From assembly GCA_027031685.1 (NCBI GenBank), contig JALVPS010000258.1, positions 1 to 14,497 on the forward strand: a DNA stretch of 14,497 bases, read 5' to 3'. Position 1 is the first letter of the stretch. The number at the start of each line of letters is the position of its first letter. Source of the DNA: Gammaproteobacteria bacterium (lineage in GTDB: Bacteria; Pseudomonadota; Gammaproteobacteria; UWMA-0217). Under the pieces are notes generated by a model. The model saw only the letters and a program-made list of their open reading frames with translations, was not told the DNA's origin and made no database searches. The position numbers and the translations under genes were made by a program. Below, piece after piece: positions 8,725-14,497 of the stretch.

Positions 8725-9474
8725 ATGGCTGAATTGAAGGAGCTGGTGGCGTACTGTGATGAACTGCTGGCCGTGGACCGCTTCCAGGACTACTGCCCCA
8801 ACGGGCTGCAGGTGGCGGGGCGCTCGCCGGTGCGGCGCATTGTGGCCGGCGTGACCGCCTGCCAGGCCCTGCTGGATGCCGCCGTCATGCGCGAGGCCGA
8901 TCTGGTCATGGTGCACCACGGCTGGTTCTGGAAGGGCGAGCCGGCCGTCGTCACCGGACTCAGGCACCGCCGCCTGCGCACCCTGCTGCGGCACGACATC
9001 GGCCTGCTGGCCTATCACCTGCCGCTGGACGCCCACCGCGAGATGGGCAACAACGTCCAGCTGGCCGGCCGGCTGGGCTTCGAGGTGACCGGCATGCTCA
9101 ACGCCGAGGGCATCGGCCTGGTGGGGCGGCTGGCGGAACCACTGCCGGCCGCCGAGCTGGCGCGCCACGTGGGCAAGCGGCTGGGGCGTGAGCCGCTGCT
9201 GGTGGCGGGCGGCGACCATCCGGTGCGGCGTGTGGCCTGGTGTACCGGCGCGGCCCAGGGCCATATCGAGCAGGCGGTGGCCAAGGGTGCCGATCTGTAT
9301 CTGAGCGGCGAGATCTCGGAACAGACGGTGCATGTGGCCCGCGAGGCCGGCATCCACTACCTGGCGGCCGGTCACCATGCCACCGAGCGCTATGGCATCC
9401 AGGCCCTGGCGCGGCACGTGGCCGGCTGGTTCGGCATCGAATGGGAATACGTGGAGATCGACAACCCGGCCTGA
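8725..9474 (+). CDS. NIF3/YbgI family dinuclear metal-binding protein
   Basis: This belongs to the NIF3-like family (E. coli YbgI), toroidal hexamers with a di-metal centre. Family members are often labelled GTP cyclohydrolase 1 type 2 homologues, but their physiological role is not firmly established. The 249-residue product is the short form with no inserted PII-like domain. Metal-ligand motifs are intact: His64-His65 in VMVHHGWFWKGEP, Asp102 in HLPLDAH, and His217/Glu221 in GHHATERYG. The N-terminal FQDYCPNGLQV and the LSGEISEQ loop are also characteristic. GGAGAG at 8712-8717 precedes the ATG by 7 bases. It is transcribed divergently from the DegS-type protease gene, an association also seen in Pseudomonas (recalled, not checked). 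Confidence 0.93.
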   Translation: MAELKELVAYCDELLAVDRFQDYCPNGLQVAGRSPVRRIVAGVTACQALLDAAVMREADLVMVHHGWFWKGEPAVVTGLRHRRLRTLLRHDIGLLAYHLPLDAHREMGNNVQLAGRLGFEVTGMLNAEGIGLVGRLAEPLPAAELARHVGKRLGREPLLVAGGDHPVRRVAWCTGAAQGHIEQAVAKGADLYLSGEISEQTVHVAREAGIHYLAAGHHATERYGIQALARHVAGWFGIEWEYVEIDNPA

Positions 9475-9495
9475 CGGCGGGCCGGTGTGCATCTG

Positions 9496-9523
9496 CCCCC
9501 GCGGCGCGCTCGCCCGGCGGGGG
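9496..9523. terminator. Strong GC hairpin between convergent genes (putative bidirectional terminator)
   Basis: CCCCCGC (9496-9502) pairs with GCGGGGG (9517-9523), and inside it GGCG (9503-9506) pairs with CGCC (9511-9514) around a CGCT tetraloop, with a 2-base bulge at 9515-9516. This gives an 11-bp GC stem exactly between the NIF3 stop codon and the minus-strand aspartic protease stop codon at 9524-9526. There is no T-tract on either strand, so it is not a classical intrinsic terminator; the role is inferred from position. Confidence 0.4.
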
Positions 9524-9997
9524 TCACTCCGCCTCGGCCACCACCTTGCCGCAGTGGCTGAGGTGTAGCTGCGGGGGCTGCAGCGAGAAGGTGAAGGGCG
9601 CCGTCTTGCGCAGGGCGCTCAGGCCCAGCAGGTTGCGCGTGTCGGCCGGTGTTTCGGCTGCCGTCACGTCACGCACGATGCAGCCGCCGCCGATGTCGAT
9701 GGCCGCCACCCGATAGACATTGAGGCGGCAGGTGTCGCCATTGGCCAGCACGCCCTCGATCTCGCCCGTGCGCCGTGCCACGCCGGCCCGCCGCAGGCGC
9801 TCCAGCACGTCGCGGCTGAGCGTGGTGTAGCCGGCCCCGGTGTCCACCAGGAACTCCACCTCGGCATTGGCCACGCGGGCGGTGACGTAGAAGGTGGCGG
9901 TGCCCTTTTCCTGCATGGGTATGGCGGTGAGCGGGCCGGCCTGGCCCAGCAAGGGCAGGCTCAGGAGGAAGAGGAGCGAGGTGAGGGGCTTGAGCAT
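9524..9997 (-). CDS. Secreted retropepsin-like (clan AA) aspartic protease
   Basis: The 157-residue product has a signal peptide (about residues 1-20, hydrophobic core LLFLLSLPLLG, likely cleavage after GQA) and a single retropepsin fold. The catalytic motif is at 50-56 (FLVDTGAGYTTLS, Asp52), with the second family block at NLLGLSAL (122-129). Single-domain enzymes of this kind act as homodimers, so a periplasmic peptidase is likely; the substrate is unknown. Three cysteines (90, 106, 149) could allow a disulfide. The reading frame is open upstream to 10303, but the ATG at 9997 with GGAGG (10003-10007) five bases before it and a proper signal peptide is the clear start. It converges on the NIF3 gene and diverges from petABC. 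Confidence 0.85.
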   Translation of the reverse strand: MLKPLTSLLFLLSLPLLGQAGPLTAIPMQEKGTATFYVTARVANAEVEFLVDTGAGYTTLSRDVLERLRRAGVARRTGEIEGVLANGDTCRLNVYRVAAIDIGGGCIVRDVTAAETPADTRNLLGLSALRKTAPFTFSLQPPQLHLSHCGKVVAEAE

Positions 9998-10019
9998 GGA
10001 TGCCTCCGCACGGCCGGAT

Positions 10020-10136
10020 GACTTTTCGCCGATGCTATGTCCGCCCCCCGGCACTGGCAAGCGCGGCGCAGTACCGAGACGCCGCCAACCCCCGCGCCAC
10101 GGGGGCGCGAGGGTCCGGCAATAGCGACTTTTCGCC
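10020..10136. repeat. 11-bp direct repeat GACTTTTCGCC
   Basis: GACTTTTCGCC occurs at 10020-10030 and again at 10126-10136, start to start 106 bp. The promoter-proximal copy lies at the predicted transcription start of the aspartic protease gene; the distal copy runs directly into the 16-bp palindrome at 10134-10149. Two binding sites for one regulator is possible but unproven. Confidence 0.35.
10032..10060 (-). promoter_or_regulatory. Sigma-70-like promoter for the aspartic protease gene
   Basis: Read on the minus strand, TTGCCA (10060-10055) and TAGCAT (10037-10032) are separated by exactly 17 bases. Predicted transcription start is near 10025, giving a leader of about 27 bases before the ATG at 9997, with GGAGG inside it. 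Match quality and position together make this a plausible promoter. Confidence 0.5.
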
Positions 10137-10149
10137 CCCGCGCGGGGGC
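10089..10149. repeat. GC palindromes in the petABC upstream region
   Basis: GCCCCCGCGCGGGGGC at 10134-10149 is a perfect 16-bp palindrome. Some 30 bases earlier CCCCC (10089-10093) pairs with GGGGG (10101-10105), or alternatively GCGCC (10094-10098) with GGCGC (10104-10108). CCCCCGCG starts both elements and also starts the hairpin at 9496. Neither is followed by a T-tract. The two sit between the divergent promoters of the aspartic protease and petABC, so an insulating or operator role is possible. Confidence 0.45.
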
Positions 10150-10240
10150 ACATTTCCACCCGCTTGCGTGCCTGGCGGCGCCCGTTGCGGCCCGTGCCGC
10201 GCCGGAGGGGTCCAGGGAGCAAAAAATCGCTTGTGACAGC

Positions 10241-10267
10241 GGGGCTTGGCGCCGCCCGGCAAGCCCC
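10241..10267. repeat. 8-bp inverted repeat just upstream of the petABC promoter
   Basis: GGGGCTTG (10241-10248) and CAAGCCCC (10260-10267) are exact complements separated by 11 bases. The right arm ends 8 bases before the -35 box at 10276, so the dyad is centred near -57 relative to the predicted start, a usual place for an activator. No known operator consensus is recognised. Confidence 0.4.
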
Positions 10268-10275
10268 GGTCCAGA

Positions 10276-10304
10276 TTGACGGATTTCGTGACTTGGGCGA
10301 CAAT
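10276..10304 (+). promoter_or_regulatory. Sigma-70-like promoter for petABC
   Basis: TTGACG (10276-10281) and GACAAT (10299-10304) are separated by exactly 17 bases. Transcription would start near 10311, leaving an untranslated leader of about 125 bases before petA. Apart from this promoter and the repeats listed separately, I see nothing else recognisable in the gene-free stretch 9998-10435; in particular there is no supported small ORF, tRNA or intrinsic terminator. Confidence 0.55.
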
Positions 10305-10435
10305 GCCGCGCCCTCGCGTGAGGATCCGTCGGGTCACTGGCGCCGGGAGGGCCGGGGTACAGGAAGGGGCTGTCGGGCTCCTTTTTCGTATCCAGCCAAG
10401 ACTGTCCAACGCAACAACCGGCTGGGAGAGATCGC

Positions 10436-11071
10436 ATGTCATCGACTGTGGGCGTCAACGAGACGACAACCGGCAAGGGGGAGGGGTCGGTGGACCTGAA
10501 AAAACGCCGCTTCCTCATTGCCGCCACTTCCGCCCTGGGCGCCGCCGGCGCTGCGGCACTCGCCGTTCCCTTCATCACCTCCATGTCGCCCAGCGAGCGC
10601 GCCAAGGCGGCCGGCGCGCCGGTCGAGGTGAACGTGAGCAAGATCGAGCCGGGCGCCCTGCTGCGCGTGGAGTGGCGCGGCAAGCCGGTGTGGGTGGTGC
10701 ACCGCACCAAGGAAATGCTGGACGCCCTCGAGTCGCTCGAGCCGCTGCTGCGCGATCCCAACTCGGACAACAAGGACCAGCAGCCCGACTACGCCCGCAA
10801 CCGCTACCGCTCCATCAAACCCGAATATTCCATCCTGGTGGGCATCTGCACCCACCTGGGCTGTTCGCCCACCTACCGCCCCGAGGTGGCCCCGGCCGAC
10901 TTGGGGCCGGAGTGGAAGGGCGGCTACTACTGCCCCTGTCACGGCTCGCGCTACGACATGGCCGGCCGCGTCTACAAGAACGTCCCCGCACCCACCAATC
11001 TGAAGGTGCCGCCACACATGTACCTGAGCGAGACGGTGGTTCTGATCGGTCGTGACGAGGAGGCTGTCTGA
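10436..11071 (+). CDS. petA: Ubiquinol-cytochrome c reductase, Rieske iron-sulfur subunit
   Basis: This is the Rieske protein of the cytochrome bc1 complex, which takes one electron from ubiquinol at the Qo site and delivers it to cytochrome c1. The 211-residue product has a twin-arginine-type N-terminus (KKRRFL, Arg24-Arg25, then a hydrophobic segment to about 48) that serves as uncleaved Tat signal and membrane anchor. The [2Fe-2S] ligands are Cys138 and His140 in CTHLGC and Cys166 and His169... more exactly Cys166 with His169 in CPCHGSRYD; Cys143 and Cys168 form the usual disulfide. GGGAGAG (10424-10430) lies 5 bases before the ATG. Its stop overlaps the petB start (TGATG), so the subunits are translationally coupled. 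Confidence 0.97.
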   Translation: MSSTVGVNETTTGKGEGSVDLKKRRFLIAATSALGAAGAAALAVPFITSMSPSERAKAAGAPVEVNVSKIEPGALLRVEWRGKPVWVVHRTKEMLDALESLEPLLRDPNSDNKDQQPDYARNRYRSIKPEYSILVGICTHLGCSPTYRPEVAPADLGPEWKGGYYCPCHGSRYDMAGRVYKNVPAPTNLKVPPHMYLSETVVLIGRDEEAV

Positions 11072-12456
11072 TGTTCAAGAAGCTGCTGGCCTGGGTGGAC
11101 GCCCGCTTCCCCCTGACGGAGACCTGGGAGGCCCACCTCTCCAAGTATTACGCCCCCAAGAATTTCAACTTCTGGTACTTCTTCGGGTCGCTGGCCCTGC
11201 TGGTGCTGGTGCTGCAGATCCTCACCGGCCTGTTCCTGGCCATGAACTACAAGCCGGACGCCGGCCTGGCCTTTGCCTCCGTGGAATACATCATGCGCGA
11301 CGTGCCGGGCGGCTGGTTCCTGCGCTACATGCATTCCACCGGCGCCTCGGCCTTCTTCATCGTCGTCTACCTGCACATGTTCCGCGGGCTGATCTATGGC
11401 TCCTACAAGAACCCGCGCGAGCTGCTGTGGCTGATCGGCATGCTCATCTACGTGGTGCTCATGGCCACCGCCTTCATGGGCTATCTGCTGCCCTGGGGGC
11501 AGATGTCGTTCTGGGGCGCGCAGGTCATCGTCAACCTGTTCGGCGCCATTCCGGGCATCGGCCCCGACCTGGCGCTGTGGATCCGCGGTGACTACGTGGT
11601 GTCCGACGCCACCCTCAACCGCTTCTTCGCGCTGCACTTCTTCCTGCCGGTCATCATCCTGCCGGCGCTGGTGTTCGTGCACATCGTGGCTCTGCATCGG
11701 GTGGGTTCCAACAACCCGGACGGGGTGGAGATCAAGAAGCACAAGGACGCCAACGGCATCCCCCTGGACGGCATCCCCTTCCACCCCTACTACACCGTGA
11801 AGGACATCGTGGGCGTGGGCGTGTTCCTGATCCTGTTCTTCGCCGTGGTGTTCTTCATGCCGGAGATGTTCGGCCGCTTCCTGGAGCACGACAACTTCGT
11901 CCCGGCCAACCCGCTCAAGACCCCCGAGCACATCGCGCCGGTGTGGTACTTCACCCCCTTCTACACCGTGCTGCGCGCCGTGCCCGACCCGTTCCTGGGC
12001 GTGGTCGGTATGGGGGCCGCCGTGGGCATCCTGTTCCTGCTGCCGTGGATCGATCGCAACCCCATCAAGTCCTGGCGTTACCGCAGCAAGCTGCACAAGT
12101 TCAGCATCTTCTACTTCGTGTTCGCCTTCCTGTGGCTGGGCTGGCTCGGCATGCAGACGGTGACGCCGCTCAACGCCGAGCTGGGCGTGCGCTTCGCGGA
12201 GACCTACTTCCTGTTCTTCTACGTGCTGTGGGTGTACAGCAGGCAGCGCAGCAAGGGTTTCTACCTGTTCGCCTTTGCCCTGGCCATGGGCCTCATCGTC
12301 GTCTACGACCTCATTCGCGTGCAGACGCTCGACCCCGGCATCGTCTGGCCCGCCCTGCTCATCCCGGGCATCTACCTGGCGGTCTGCCTGCTCGGGCCGG
12401 TCGTGGCGCCGCGCCTCAATGAAGAAAAACCCGTACCGGAGAGGGTGACTGCGTGA
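11071..12456 (+). CDS. petB: Ubiquinol-cytochrome c reductase, cytochrome b subunit
   Basis: Cytochrome b is the membrane core of the bc1 complex, with two b hemes and the Qo and Qi quinone sites. The 461-residue product has heme ligands His88/His102 in the second helix and His189/His204 in the fourth. The Qo motif reads PVWY (290-293) where the textbook motif is PEWY. The C-terminus ends EEKPVPERVTA, and between the helix around 377-390 and that tail there are two extra hydrophobic segments (about 397-413 and 424-445), making it longer than classical bacterial cytochrome b. GAGGAGG (11057-11063) precedes the ATG, which shares one base with the petA stop. It is a full-length b, not the split b6/subunit IV form. 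Confidence 0.97.
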   Translation: MFKKLLAWVDARFPLTETWEAHLSKYYAPKNFNFWYFFGSLALLVLVLQILTGLFLAMNYKPDAGLAFASVEYIMRDVPGGWFLRYMHSTGASAFFIVVYLHMFRGLIYGSYKNPRELLWLIGMLIYVVLMATAFMGYLLPWGQMSFWGAQVIVNLFGAIPGIGPDLALWIRGDYVVSDATLNRFFALHFFLPVIILPALVFVHIVALHRVGSNNPDGVEIKKHKDANGIPLDGIPFHPYYTVKDIVGVGVFLILFFAVVFFMPEMFGRFLEHDNFVPANPLKTPEHIAPVWYFTPFYTVLRAVPDPFLGVVGMGAAVGILFLLPWIDRNPIKSWRYRSKLHKFSIFYFVFAFLWLGWLGMQTVTPLNAELGVRFAETYFLFFYVLWVYSRQRSKGFYLFAFALAMGLIVVYDLIRVQTLDPGIVWPALLIPGIYLAVCLLGPVVAPRLNEEKPVPERVTA

Positions 12457-13238
12457 TGAAAAGACTGCTGGCAATCATTCTGTGCGTGCTGCCGCTGGGC
12501 GTAATGGCCAGCAGCGGGCACATGGCCCTGGACAAGGCGGACGTGGACCTGACCAACAAGGCCTCCCTGCAGCGGGGCTTCAAGTATTTCGTCAACTACT
12601 GCCTGAGCTGTCACTCGGCCGGCTACGCCCGCTACAACCGGGTGGGGCGCGATCTGGGCATCCCCGACAAGATCCTGCTCGAGAACGTCATCTTCATCCG
12701 TGACAAGAAGAACGAGCAGCTCAAGCCGGGCGACCTGATGAAGGTCACCATGAGCGACGACTACGCCAAGGACGCCTTCGGCACGGAGCCGCCCGACCTG
12801 ACCCTGGTGGCCCGGGTGCGCGGCGCCGACTGGCTGTACACCTACCTGCGCTCCTTCTACCTCGACCCGTCGCGTCCCTTCGGCGTGAACAACACCGTGT
12901 TCCCCAACGTGGGCATGCCGCACGTGCTGTGGGAGCTGCAGGGCTGGCAGGCGCTGCGCGAGAGCCACGCCCACGGCGAAGGCGAAGGGCATGGCGAGGG
13001 CGCCGCGGAGGCGGGCGGTCACGACGGGCCGGCGCAGCTGGTGCTGGTCAAGCAGGGCGTGCAGTCCCCGGCCGAGTACGACCAGACGGTGCGCGACATC
13101 GTCAACTTCCTGGTCTATCTGGGCGAGCCGGTCAAGCTCAAGCGGCAGACCCTCGGCCTGTTCGTCATCCTGTTCCTGGTGCTGTTCTCCGTGCTTGCCT
13201 ACTTTCTCAAGAAGGAATACTGGAAAGACGTGCACTGA
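12456..13238 (+). CDS. petC: Ubiquinol-cytochrome c reductase, cytochrome c1 subunit
   Basis: Cytochrome c1 accepts electrons from the Rieske protein and passes them to a periplasmic cytochrome c. The 260-residue product has a signal peptide (about 1-18, ending VMAS), a covalent heme motif CLSCH at 49-53, the likely sixth ligand Met154 in NVGMPHVLWELQG, and a C-terminal membrane anchor (about 233-251) followed by a charged tail. A Gly/Glu/His-rich insertion at about 170-192 (His171, 173, 179, 189) interrupts the region after the Met ligand. The frame also opens at a GTG at 12453, but the ATG at 12456, sharing one base with the petB stop as petB does with petA, is preferred; GGAGAGGG lies at 12438-12445. 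Confidence 0.96.
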   Translation: MKRLLAIILCVLPLGVMASSGHMALDKADVDLTNKASLQRGFKYFVNYCLSCHSAGYARYNRVGRDLGIPDKILLENVIFIRDKKNEQLKPGDLMKVTMSDDYAKDAFGTEPPDLTLVARVRGADWLYTYLRSFYLDPSRPFGVNNTVFPNVGMPHVLWELQGWQALRESHAHGEGEGHGEGAAEAGGHDGPAQLVLVKQGVQSPAEYDQTVRDIVNFLVYLGEPVKLKRQTLGLFVILFLVLFSVLAYFLKKEYWKDVH

Positions 13239-13286
13239 GCGGTATATTGCCGGTTTCCGTCCCAGAGCCACCTCGGAGTTGAACCC

Positions 13287-13913
13287 ATGGCATTAGCCGC
13301 CACCCGGCGATCGGTGATGACCCTCTTCTCGGCCCAGGACTGCGCGCAGTGCCATCGGGTGCGCATCGTGCTGGCCGAGAAGGACATCACCTACGACGTC
13401 ATCGACATCGACCCCGACAACAAGCCGGAGGACTTGCAGGAGCTCAACCCGTACAACACCGTGCCCACCCTGGTGGACCGTGATCTGGTGCTGTACGAGC
13501 CGCGCATCATCATGGAGTATCTGGACGAGCGCTTCCCGCATCCGCCGCTCATGCCGGTGGATCCGGTGTCGCGGGCGCGGGCGCGGCTGGCCCTGTTCCG
13601 CGTGGAGAAGGACTGGTACACCCTGGTGGACGACCTGCAGCATGGCGGCGAGAAGAAGCAGGCGCGGGCCCGCAAGCAGCTGCGCGAGATGCTGCTGGCC
13701 TCGGCCGAGGTGTTTGCCGCCAAGCCCTTCTTCCTCAGCGACGAGTTCAGCCTGGTGGACTGCACCATCGCCCCCATTCTCTGGCGCCTCAAGCACTTCG
13801 GCATCGAGCTGCCGCGCCCCGCCCAGCCGGTGCTGGACTACATGACCCGCATCTTCCGCCGCGAGAGCTTCCAGGCCAGTCTCACCGAAACCGAAAGGGC
13901 CATGCGTGAGTGA
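13287..13913 (+). CDS. sspA: Stringent starvation protein A, GST-fold RNA polymerase-associated factor
   Basis: SspA binds the sigma-70 RNA polymerase holoenzyme and adjusts transcription during starvation and acid stress; it has a glutathione transferase fold but E. coli SspA lacks transferase activity. The 208-residue product aligns with E. coli SspA over its whole length: RSVMTLFS, VRIVLAEK, NPYNTVPTLVDRDLVLYEP, IIMEYLDERFPHPPLMPV, EKDWYTL, FFLSDEFSLVDC and YMTRIFRRESFQASLTE. At the position of the thioredoxin-fold active-site loop it has CAQCH (Cys19, Cys22), which E. coli SspA does not. GGAG at 13275-13278 lies 8 bases before the ATG. The 48-base gap after petC has a TATATT at 13243-13248 without a good -35, so it may be read from petABC. 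It overlaps sspB by 8 bases. Confidence 0.97.
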   Translation: MALAATRRSVMTLFSAQDCAQCHRVRIVLAEKDITYDVIDIDPDNKPEDLQELNPYNTVPTLVDRDLVLYEPRIIMEYLDERFPHPPLMPVDPVSRARARLALFRVEKDWYTLVDDLQHGGEKKQARARKQLREMLLASAEVFAAKPFFLSDEFSLVDCTIAPILWRLKHFGIELPRPAQPVLDYMTRIFRRESFQASLTETERAMRE

Positions 13914-14334
13914 GGGCATGTCCTCCCGTCGCCCCTACCTCATCCGGGCGATGTACGAGTGGATCGTGGACAACGGTCGCACGCCCCATCTGGTGGTGCT
14001 GGCCGACTATCCTGGCACCGTTGTGCCGCGCGAGTACGTGGACGAGGGTCGCATCGTGTTCAACATCGGCCCCAGCGCGGTGCGTGACCTGTCGCTGGGC
14101 AATGACCGCATCACCTTCACCGGCCGCTTCTCCGGCACGCCCATGTTCGTCGATGTACCGGTGCCCGCCGCGGTGGCCATCTACGCCCGCGAGAACGGGC
14201 AGGGCATGGTCTTCGCGCCGGAGGACGAGCCGCCACCGCCCCCTGAGCCCGGCCCCGACGGTGGCGATGGCGGCGACGACGGGAACAAGGGTGGCGACAG
14301 CGGCCAGCGGCCCAGGCTGCGCGTGGTCAAGTGA
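13906..14334 (+). CDS. sspB: ClpXP adaptor SspB
   Basis: SspB delivers ssrA-tagged proteins, and in E. coli the RseA fragment, to the ClpXP protease. The 142-residue product has the dimeric tag-binding domain (about 8-107; RRPYLIRAMYEWIVDNG, TPHLVV, IVFNIGPSAV, VPAAVAIYARENG), a flexible Pro/Gly/Asp-rich linker (about 108-133), and the C-terminal ClpX-binding motif RPRLRVVK, nearly identical to the E. coli tail. The start could be the GTG at 13906, with AAGGG 6 bases upstream, or the ATG at 13918, whose GAGG is only 2 bases away; the GTG has the better ribosome-binding site but the ATG gives a tighter family N-terminus. It overlaps the end of sspA. RseA cleavage links it to the DegS-type protease upstream. 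Confidence 0.95.
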   Translation: MSEGMSSRRPYLIRAMYEWIVDNGRTPHLVVLADYPGTVVPREYVDEGRIVFNIGPSAVRDLSLGNDRITFTGRFSGTPMFVDVPVPAAVAIYARENGQGMVFAPEDEPPPPPEPGPDGGDGGDDGNKGGDSGQRPRLRVVK

Positions 14335-14356
14335 CCGACACGGCGGGGGCTGAGCC

Positions 14357-14497
14357 GTGAATGCCTACCGTCTCCTCCGCCCCCTGCTGTTCGCCCTGCC
14401 GCCGGAGGCCGCGCACCGGCTGTCGCTGACTGCCCTGGATCTGCTCGCCCGCCTGGCCGGCCCCCGTCCGGTGCCCGAGGTGGACCCGGTCACCTGC
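14357..14497 (+). CDS. pyrD: Dihydroorotate dehydrogenase (quinone), N-terminal part
   Basis: The first 47 codons of what looks like class 2 PyrD, the membrane-associated quinone-linked enzyme that oxidises dihydroorotate to orotate in pyrimidine synthesis. The start is a GTG at 14357 (reads MNAYRLLRPLLFALPPE, then AAHRLSLTALDLL), and the frame is open to the window end. The N-terminal amphipathic helix with a PE-AH motif matches class 2 enzymes such as E. coli PyrD (LDPERAHEF). The FMN-binding and catalytic parts lie beyond the window, so the identification rests on the N-terminus only. It follows sspB after 22 bases with a G-rich but poor ribosome-binding site. Confidence 0.8.
   Translation, partial: MNAYRLLRPLLFALPPEAAHRLSLTALDLLARLAGPRPVPEVDPVTC

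Noticed and set aside
9998..10303. Upstream extension of the aspartic protease frame to 10303
   Set aside because: It would place about 102 Arg/Gly/Pro-rich residues before an obvious signal peptide and run through the promoter and palindromes; GGAGG before the ATG at 9997 marks the real start.
10361..10386. Attenuator-like terminator in the petA leader (GC stretch followed by CTTTTT)
   Set aside because: The T-run is present but the preceding bases do not form a stem of more than 3-4 pairs.
10000..10499. Several overlapping 78-111 codon plus-strand frames in the petA upstream gap
   Set aside because: Their composition is that of GC-rich noise, they have no ribosome-binding sites, and they overlap each other and the predicted promoter.
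13239..13286. A separate sspA promoter at TATATT (13243-13248)
   Set aside because: The -10 match is good but bases 16-18 upstream do not resemble a -35 box, so it is mentioned only in the sspA entry.

Overview
This is a GC-rich chromosomal stretch from a gammaproteobacterium, most likely of the Chromatiales/Ectothiorhodospiraceae type. That placement is an inference from three things: the gene order mlaE-D-C-B, murA, hisG, hisD, hisC; the association petABC-sspA-sspB; and SspA, SspB, AroG and Mla proteins that read as close relatives of the E. coli ones. Nearly all of it is coding and the genes are conserved housekeeping genes. I see no tRNA, rRNA, CRISPR array, transposase, prophage gene or anti-phage system.

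Layout. (1) Positions 1-1829 hold the end of the mla operon: mlaE (5'-truncated), mlaD, mlaC and mlaB, the machinery for retrograde phospholipid transport that keeps the outer membrane asymmetric. (2) Positions 1926-7348 hold murA (first committed step of peptidoglycan synthesis), then a tight run hisG-aroG-hisD-hisC. A DAHP synthase, the entry enzyme of aromatic amino acid synthesis, sits inside the histidine cluster and overlaps the end of hisG by 4 bases. (3) Positions 7349-7505 are a convergent junction holding a roughly 99-base nested inverted-repeat element. (4) Positions 7506-9474 hold a DegS/AlgW-type periplasmic protease on the minus strand, divergent from a NIF3/YbgI metalloprotein. 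(5) A strong GC hairpin separates the NIF3 gene from a small convergent secreted retropepsin-like aspartic protease (9524-9997, minus). (6) Positions 9998-10435 are the only long non-coding stretch. It holds back-to-back promoter candidates, one for the aspartic protease and one for petABC, plus several GC palindromes and an 11-bp direct repeat. (7) Positions 10436-13238 are petABC, the complete cytochrome bc1 complex, with 1-base stop/start overlaps. (8) Positions 13287-14334 are sspA-sspB, followed by the first 47 codons of pyrD, cut by the window end.

The genes fall into envelope maintenance (mla, murA, DegS-type protease), amino acid synthesis (his, aro) and respiration/stress (petABC, ssp). 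The points most worth a second look are the nested palindrome after hisC, the aroG gene inside the his run, the Qo-site and heme-spacing features of cytochrome b (PVWY instead of PEWY, a 15-residue His-His spacing, an extended C-terminus), a CxxC in SspA, and the architecture of the petABC upstream region. I did not find evidence of a previously undescribed multi-gene system.
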